Source of the DNA: Ctena decussata
Lineage: Eukaryota > Mollusca > Bivalvia > Lucinida > Lucinidae
Length of the DNA stretch: 64,000 nucleotides
Assembly (NCBI GenBank): GCA_963989385.1
Contig: OZ022506.1
Location: forward strand, 67,467,434 to 67,531,433
Direction of reading: 5' to 3'
The position numbers were made by a program, and so were the translations under genes. Below, piece after piece: positions 52,301 through 61,300 of this stretch (the stretch's first letter is position 1; each line of letters starts with the position of its first letter). The notes beneath the pieces are model-generated. The model made no database searches. It was not told the DNA's origin and saw only the letters and a program-made list of their open reading frames with translations.

Positions 52301-55300
52301 GAGGAAAGAATTTTCTCCCAGAGGGAGAAAATTCTTTCCTTAAAGAGTTAACCACTATCAACAAGGGAGGTAAAAATCAAAATGGCAGAGCTGTTTCCAC
52401 TGGGCAGAACTGTTTCCTCTTAAAGTGTGCCCATTCAGCTTAATACTGTTTTCAGGGGACATGTACTTCAAAGATCTTACTGTCGGTTCTTTGGATAGTC
52501 CTCTTGTAGAATATTCCTATATCAGCTTATGTTCATTTTCGATAAGATGCAATTCATGTACATGTGTTGGATTTTATGGATTGTATCTGGTAATGAAGAA
52601 AAGTGGGGAATGTTTAAGAGTGTATTTATCATAATCTTCTAAAGTATTTGCAACTATGTTGATTAGCAGTACATGTATATATATATATCATACAAAACTG
52701 TTTTCTTAGTACGTATCGTAGATGAAGATGTTATGATAATATGTGATATTTTATATTCGTATTTGTATTATTCTGCACCATTATAGCCCTGTATATGGGG
52801 GTGTTTAGTTGAAACTTTTAAAATCATTAGGGGATAACTGTACTGATAATTGTCATTTGGGGAAGTAAATCAACAGTCTAATGGTCACAAATTTGTTTTA
52901 CGGGGACACGCCAGCAGAACAGTAAAACCCAGTTTGGGATCATTAAATCAACAATTGACCTCACCAAATGACAATAATTATTATTGTCAATACAATTATC
53001 CCCATTCTAATACAATTTTTCACATTTTCACCTTTCAAAGTGTACTACTTTGCAGCCAAAGTAAGTGCTTTCGGCAATGTAAAACATAATGTCAACCAAT
53101 GAGAAGCAACAGTGAAGTTGGGTTTTCAAATTTTTGATGTTATCCAATCAGATGTCGAGTTACATTCGCAAGTGCGTCAAAATTTATGGTCAGTCTTCAG
53201 TCATGATTAATAAATCAAGTTGAGCCTGAGCTTTAAAAGCAAAGATAGAAAATGGCTCCATCTAACTTGCATATCCATGTGGTCTGTTTACGTGTCTTAT
53301 CAGATGAGTCAGATGTAACTGTGATTTGTAGAGACAGAAATGTATTAGCCAAGTCAACAGATAGATTTTGCAAAGCTGAGACTCAGTTCTGTTCAAAGGA
53401 ATTTTTTTTTTTTTAAAAGATGTTAATTAACTATAAATTACATGCATATACTAAAATACAGTGACAAAAATAACAAGATCTATCAGTAAAAGCAAAATGC
53501 TTGTCTATATAGTCATTTCCTGACTTGTCTTTTGAGAGGAAATAGAGGTAGAGGAAAAGTGCACATATTCAGTTTCTTCATTGTCTGTCTGTCAGAACTT
53601 GTCATTTGTTTGCAAACCATTCTTGTGAATAGTATGAGATAAAAAAAAAATCATAAAATTGGGATACCTATAATGATTACTGTAACTGTCAAAAAAATTA
53701 ATTTGGTTCTTCAGTTCAGTTATGGGTCTAAAAGATACAGATGAGTGGCAGACAGTGTAGACCCTGATCAGACTGCTCCTTCAGGAGCAGTCTGATCTGG
53801 GTCTGCACTGTTTGCTCAGACCTATCAGTCCCAGTATATAGAATTTTTACGGCATTGCTATATTTTCAGCTTTTTGTTTTCACAATTAAAATCTGTTTAA
53901 ACTGTCTCTTCTTTCAGGCCTTACTTCAAGTTGCCAGACACTTGTTCACAAATCTAGGTGAGTTGAATATATCCCATAGTTGTGCTATAGATACCTTTCC
54001 CTGGCTGAGATCTAGAATGTGTGAGGTGAATGTCTATGGTGTTAGCTCAGTCAAGAGTGCAAAGCGAGAGAGATATGTACCATTTTGCAACTGTAATATT
54101 GTTGAAGATGGGGGTACTGAAAAGAAACAGCCATTTAGATGTGGAGTGAATTCTGATGGTGTAAGTTTCCTTGGCCCTAAAAATTTGAAAGTGCTTGCCA
54201 CAGAAAGTTTGAGATTGCAGGAAAAGACCAATGCTGTTTCAGATAAAGTTACTGGAGTTTGTATAAGTAAGACTCCAGATGGCATCTTGTCAGGATTTAG
54301 AACTGTAATAGAAAAAGATTTCACTAATGGAACTGATATACAAAGTGAACAGCTAAAAGAAATGATTAAGAAACAAACAGATGCAACAAATAAGATTTTG
54401 AAAGATACATTTAAGATAGAATTACTTGATGATCTTAGTTGTGATGACACAATTAAGATGGACATAACTGAGGACCTTAGTAGTGACATTGAGTTAGAAA
54501 GTCTTGATGACCAAGATACTCTAACAGAAGAAACAGACAGTTTTCTTACTGGACAGCGGTCACCATTAATTTCAATCCAGTCAGACTCCCAGGTGTCATG
54601 TAATTCATTTCATACAGCTAATAATACAGACACAGAAAATGAAATGTCTTCAGACTATGACCAAGAAGGAGATAAAGATGATACATTTTATGATGCTTGG
54701 GGATTTCTGAACTCTACAGATAGTTTCAGGAACCACTATGATGGAATCTGTACAAAAGTTGGTGACAATCATAGTCTTCTGAATCAAAGTTCAGATGGTT
54801 TTATACCAAGTTCTCTACATAACACCAGTAGTCATGAGATTTATGTGGAAGATGCCGATACAGGACAGGGTCACATGATACTGAATGGTTCTCAGCAGGA
54901 ACCATCTAAATCTCTCTCATTTGATGAATTATTGGAAGTTGCTGAGAGTCTTGTTGAATCTAGTAGTAGTAGATCTAGTGATCAGTCAAACTGTGCTGTG
55001 AAATTAAATGGAAAGAAAGATAATGGTTTCAAGAAAAATGGGAAACAAGATGCTAAGTCAGATAATGAAAACAAAGAAGAAGAAGAAGTGGTTATAACAA
55101 CTGTAAGTGAAGTAGATTTGACAGATCTACAGTGTCCTGAGACAGAGTTAGTGCCGTTTAGTCAGAGTAGGTCAGACTGTTGAGACCTCTGTATATCTTC
55201 AGGAGAGAAGTGGTACAAAGACAACCTTTTAAAAGGTTTCCCCATTTGTGAGGAATACCTAATGATAAATGAGACATTTTTTTGTGTTACTGTATTTATT

Positions 55301-58300
55301 TGGTTAGAAAACAGGGAGACTTGCCTCCAGGGGCCTGTTTCACAAAAATTTACCGTACAATGAATCGTGCGATAATCGCACGTTTGGTCGTACGAGAATC
55401 GCATGATTCTCGCACGATCGTTTCATAAAAAGATCGTACGACAGATAGTACGATTCTCGTAGGATTTTAGTTATACGATGGATCGCAGACGTGATGTGTA
55501 TTAGCTTTGACAGATGTGTATTGGGTTTTATAAACACAAAAGGTAGCGATTTGTAATACAACGCAATCATGTCAAAGAAAAAGGTCAACAGGACCTCCAA
55601 TGAGGTTAAAGCCCTTCTCACTGAAGTAAGGAAGATGGATGGATAGATGCCTTGCGATTTTACGTCCGTTTCAACAGCATTTCAGTCGTATCAGGACGGT
55701 GGAAGGGTGATAATGAAAGGTTATGTGCAATGGAACCCTGTTTACGATTGAAACGATTTCCGCCTCCGGAAACGACCTCAGGACCGCTTGATCAGCAGGC
55801 CAGCGCTTAAACCACTGAGCTACCGGTGGCCTCTAAGTAAACATGGACGACTCCTAACCAAAGACACGAAGGATCGCACCTGGGAAGTTTTCAGTTTCAG
55901 GTTTAAAGTTTTTTATCCTTAGTTGCAGATCTTCAAAACCAAGATAAGTAGTAAAGGGTGTCACTACATAGTGACATCCTTTACTTCTAAGATATGAAAA
56001 CAAAATTCCTATATAAATTCATTTTACAAAAGTGGGGATTGGAGATAGGACTGAACCTCTAAAAACAAGGCTGAAACTCAGGGTTTTGAAATTCATTGTG
56101 CATTGGCTTGCCATGCCCTTCCTCGATTTTCGAAATACAGTTTTGAGAAAGAGGTTCGGAGGAATTAAACTCGGGTCTTTTTATTTTGCCTAATGCTGTC
56201 TGTGATTGTATCAGCTCTTTCAGACTTGCACTGCAGAACCTTGTGGTCAGCGCAATAATTCGCTTGTATAGTATAGCAAGCCAAATTTCGCATTCTCAAT
56301 TTTAGGTGTTAAGTTTTCAATCCTTTGTTTTAACTTCAAAACTAATTTTTGAAAATTGAAATTTTCTATAATCGTTTTTACAAATCCGGGTATTGAAATC
56401 AGATTTGAAACCTATGACTGAACTGAAACCAAGGTTTGAAGCTCAACTTAGGGTAAAATTTCTTAAACCTAGTTTAAAGATTTATTGTGCATTTGGCGTG
56501 CCATACCGTTGAACACAAACATGCAGTCTCCTCAGATCAGAGATCACCTAATTAGGGGTTCAAACAGTCCTAAAACCTCCCATTTTCTTGTAAGATAATT
56601 TCTCTCTAAAGGAACAAATGCTGCCTTAATGATTTTGAGAATAGTCTCTAATACATTGCAGGTAAATTATCCCGCAAGAATCGCACGACAATCGTACGAT
56701 AATCGTACAGGAAAAACTTCACTCAAAATCACCCCTAGGTGATTTATCATAAATTTGGAATTTTGTTAATTGGCTGATTTGCTCAAAACTTGGTATATGC
56801 TTTTCAGAAAGACAGTAGATAAATGTAATCTATTCAAAAGATGAGTATGAGTATGTTGTGCGATGAAAGAGGAGAAAAAGTGAAATTTACGACTGCCCTG
56901 TAGGTATCGTAGATTTGATCGTAAATTGAGTTCTACGAGGACAATAGTGAAACCGAGATTTTTTTCATGAAAGCGATTTTTGGTCGTAAGATTCTCGTAC
57001 GATCATCTTACGACGAATTTCAATCGTACGATTCGTTGTGAACCAGGCCCCAGATCTTATGATTAGGAGGGAAAAACCCATCTTATAGCAGAGTTACACA
57101 CGTGTGGATAAGACATTTTGGGGCCACTCTAAAAGGGGAAAACCCCTATCTTATAACTAAATAGATAAGTATTTCTCTGATGAAGTACATTGAAGTATCT
57201 CTTTAGAATTGACTCACCAAGTTGATTCTCTAAAGATACCAAAATGCATCATATCTTTTTGCAGAGAAATATGAAACAGTAAAAAAGTATTTCAGAATTT
57301 GGCATTATTAGACAAAAATTATTCACAACACAGATACTCTCCTTTGTACAGAACTATGATTTAAGGGTGAGATGACGATGAATAGAATATTCTTAACTTG
57401 ATCTCTTGATGATCTGTGTACTTATCTCTTAACTCAATCAAAAGGTATAGTATGAAATAAGCAGTTACATCCCTTCTTGACTCAAGAAGGAACAAGCAAA
57501 AAGAAGAACAAATGAAAATGAAAACAAAAAACCAACAACAACAACAAAAAAAAAACATCAAAAACCCAAACGTACCACTGTCTTTTCTGAAGATTTGGGG
57601 GCATTGTTGAGGTTTGGTTGATGTTTTGACCCATTTACTTCAAGGTTATTTGTTAAAAGTTGATTTCCATTATCATTAGTGTTTTCAATAGTTTATGTTT
57701 GTGAGTTCATATTTCATTGTTTGGTTGGTTGTTTTAACTTGATAGTATATTTCATATCTGACATGCCACAACAATCCTTTTATTATTGCCAGAACTCTAG
57801 ATCAGCCAGAATTTTAAGAAGTATAATGATATTTTAAGAAGTATAATTGATCTGTTTACCATTTCTCTTTTAATATTTATAGCGAGTGTTTGAAAGCATC
57901 TGTAAAGCAATTCCATTGAAATCCTTAATTTAAAGTTTTTTTTGTTTTTTTTCTCAGAGACAAGATGATAGCCCAAAAAGCCTTGAAAGACTTGCTCAAA
58001 TTCTTAAGCTGTGATATTTACCATAAATGTTGAAATGCCTGAAATGGGCTTTTCAGTCTTTAGATTTAGACAAGTCCATTTGTCCTGTCGAAGTTTTAGT
58101 TAACAATGTTTCCAAAAAGTGTAGGCCCTTATCAGACTGCTCTTCAGGAGCAGTCTGATCAGGGCCTACACTTTTTGCATAGATATTTACGAGCAAAAAT
58201 TTAGGTCAATATGGTAATCGACATGCAGCAGATGCAGAATTAAATTTTTATCATAAATCTCTAGTTTCGTTTTACAAAAAGTAAATAAACTGATTCTCAA

Positions 58301-61300
58301 GATTGTATTTTGATTTAATGAAAAACAAATAAAACCGGAAATTGACATTATTCAGTTCTGAACATCTGATACAAATCGTTGGAGCTGCATTGTGAGAAAA
58401 TCTGTTAATAGGCATATTTGAACAGTGTCAGCACAGACCAGCCTGTACATGCACACAGTCTGGTCAGAGCATGCACTGTTCACCCGCACAATAAATCTGA
58501 CCATGAAGGTTATAAAAATGAAATAACACTGGCACTGCCAAAACTGTAAGTTTGCACAAGCTGGTGGGGGAATGTGAAATATGCATTTGCCAGAATGTAG
58601 ATTTTTTCACAATGCAGGTTGTTAAATAAATACTAACTTAATTTTGTGATAAAGATTCTCTTGCGAACTGAATGTTTTGTGCTGCTAAATCGATTTCTTG
58701 TTTGTTTTCAACAGAGAATTTAAGCAAAAAACAGACATTTTGACAAGTTCTGTCTGACAGTTCTTTGTAATCCAGAACTTAAAAGAAGGAAAAATTCTTG
58801 GAGAAAAAATAAAAATTGATTTCTTCTTCATTTCTCATGAAACACTTCTTGTACAGATTTTCATCAGTATTGAAAATCCAGGGTCTCAGTTGTTCAAAAT
58901 TAATAATGTTGTTAGTTGATGAGATGTTATATTACAAACTTATTGTGCTCAAAAACACTGCCTTTTTTTTGCGTCCAAAATGTGAAAAGCAATTGCAGTG
59001 CCATGCTAAAAAGCTCAACAAATCCTTGATTAACAATTTAAGTTACGATAATGATACTTTGAACAATTGGGCCCATATCTTTTGCATTTTCAGATTTAAC
59101 CTGGGTGCCACCTCATCTGTCCATGTACTAATTAATGTTCTTTTCTCCCATTTAGATGATCTTACAAAACTGCTCCGAGAAATTATGCAACAAGCAAGAA
59201 ATTTAACACATGCAGAAAGGTATGGTATCTTCTATATTTGAGCCAGGATACGACAAAAGAAAGTGCCATGTGCACACAGCAAAGACCCAGATAAGCCTGG
59301 GCATCTGCCCAGTCTGATAAGAGTCTTAGCTGTGTGCTTTAAGGGTAGGTTAGGGTCTAAGCTACCTCCATGCCAACAGCAAAGACTGTGATCAGACTGA
59401 GAGGATGCCCAGGCTGATCTGAGTCTTTACTGGGCCCACATGCCACTTCGTTGCTTTTGTCATTTTGCGGCTCATTTGTTATGGACATAATGTACCCACA
59501 TCATCTTTAAACTGTTGAAATTGTCAGACTTGGGTTACTGTTCATAAACAGACTGACTCAAAACTGAGTCTGCTATTTGCATTTGGAGTATTCCTTGCTT
59601 TCATATGACTTACCTCCTAAGAACTTATTCATACACAAACTGAGAAGATGGTAATATGAGAATTCAGAGCTTGGTTTCTGCACAATTCCTGAACTTTTTC
59701 AGTTATAAGAGGTGTTTTTAGCTCGCCTGTATGAAAGTACAGAGAGCTATTCTTGTCACTTGGACGTCGGCGTGGGCGTGGGCGTCACACTTTAAAGTTT
59801 TACTTTAAATTTTTTTTATGTGGTGGGCAAGGCACTGCAGGTGAGCTATCCTGTACGGGGACAGGTCTTGTTTCCTCTATCAGAACAACGTCAAAATTCT
59901 AGATCTGCCTTATAAGAAAGATCAAATTTGGGGGTGGGGAGAGAATTATTTTGAAAGGAAAAAAAAGCCATATGGGAGCATCTCAGACAGAGAAAGTCCC
60001 AGTTTTAGAGTCAAATGAATACCTAAAAAATATGAGCCGCGACACGAGAAAACCAACAATGTGGTTGTGCGCCCACCGCAGACTCAGACCAGCCTGGGTA
60101 TCCTCTCAATCTGATCAGACTCTTCGCTAAGGGCTCAAAGGGTAGCTAAGGGTCTAAGCTACCTCCATGCGGACAGCGAAGACTCTGATCAGACTGGGCG
60201 GATGCCCAGGCTGATCCGAGTCTGCGCTGGGCGCACAACCACATTGTTGGTTTTCTCGCGTCGCGGCTCATATGTGTCTATAATTTTCATTTGTATAGAC
60301 CACTGCCATTATGCATTTGGCAATTTGCTGAATCTGAATCTGAGAGGGAGCATTATATCAAAGTCTTGTCTTTTAGCTTGAGATAAATAAACAATAAAAG
60401 ACAATTTAATATTACATTCAATTCTCAAATGACAACAGCAGTATAATACATAATCTGACAGTAAGCCATCTGCAGATATCGGTCATCTCAGCATCTCATT
60501 GTGAGAGAAAAAATTTAGCAAAAAATTGCTTGTAGATATTAAAAACACATATGAGCTGTGACACAACAAAACCAACAAAGTGACATATGCGCCCAGCAAA
60601 GACTCAAATAAGCCTAGGCATCAGCCTAGTCTATCAGAGTTTTCGCTGTGCCCGTAATTGGTAGTTAAGGGTCTGATCTACCTCCACTGTGACAGCAAAG
60701 ACTCTGATCAGACTGGGTGGATGCCCAGGCTGATCTGAGACTTTGCTGGGTGCACAGGCCACTTTGTTGGGTTTGTCGTGTTATGGCTGATATCATGTTG
60801 CTGCTTTGACAAGAGGCATGGGAACGCTATATGGAAGAGTCATATAAGCCCCTAGCTTATTTCACAACATGATGTCAAATAATTTTGTCAAACTAAAGTA
60901 GTTACTATACAGCTTTTGAGAGCATTTGTCAGATAATTCTCTGATCATCATTCATCTGTTTTATATGCAGGAACTTGAAGATAAAATAAAAAAAAAATCT
61001 TCATTGAAACTTTGTGCCTCAGGTTGAATACATGTATGGTCTACTGTTGTTTGGTAGTGAAATAAGTTTCAATTTCCATCTATTCTTCATTGGCATAGTT
61101 TAAAACATTGAATGGAATGGACAGGACTGGCAGGGGTAAACTTGATTTCATTCTTTTGATTTAGGATGCTATTCTTACCGGAAGAATTTGCTTCCTCTGA
61201 GGGAGCAAATTCTTCTCTGTAACAGTACCTTCCCAGTCTTTTGGAGGAATTGTATCCAACAGAATGTAGATTATCTCATCCATCCCATTCAAACCCTAGC

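Larger units (their letters stand above)
55331..57050 (+). mobile_element. PIF/Harbinger-like transposon relic with CAG target duplication
   Basis: The ends GGGCCTGTTTCACAA / TTGTGAACCAGGCCC are flanked by CAG (55328-55330 and 57051-57053). Subterminal regions carry many TCGTACGAT motifs. Inside, an ATG at 55569 opens a Myb/SANT-like start, and a family C SINE interrupts it. No transposase catalytic domain remains. The Harbinger assignment is inferred from the 3-bp duplication, the terminal motif and the Myb-like ORF. Confidence 0.7.

Noticed and set aside
53855..53917. ATG at 53855 as a real start for the 442-codon ORF
   Set aside because: It is in the polypyrimidine/acceptor region upstream of exon 8; the conserved PDE2A residues start exactly at the acceptor.
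54034..54489. 151-codon minus-strand ORF
   Set aside because: It is a shadow of the + strand reading frame; its composition shows no domain.
58816..59241. 141-codon ORF as a separate gene
   Set aside because: Only its part at 59156-59219 is coding (PDE2A exon 9); the upstream part is a MITE and intron.
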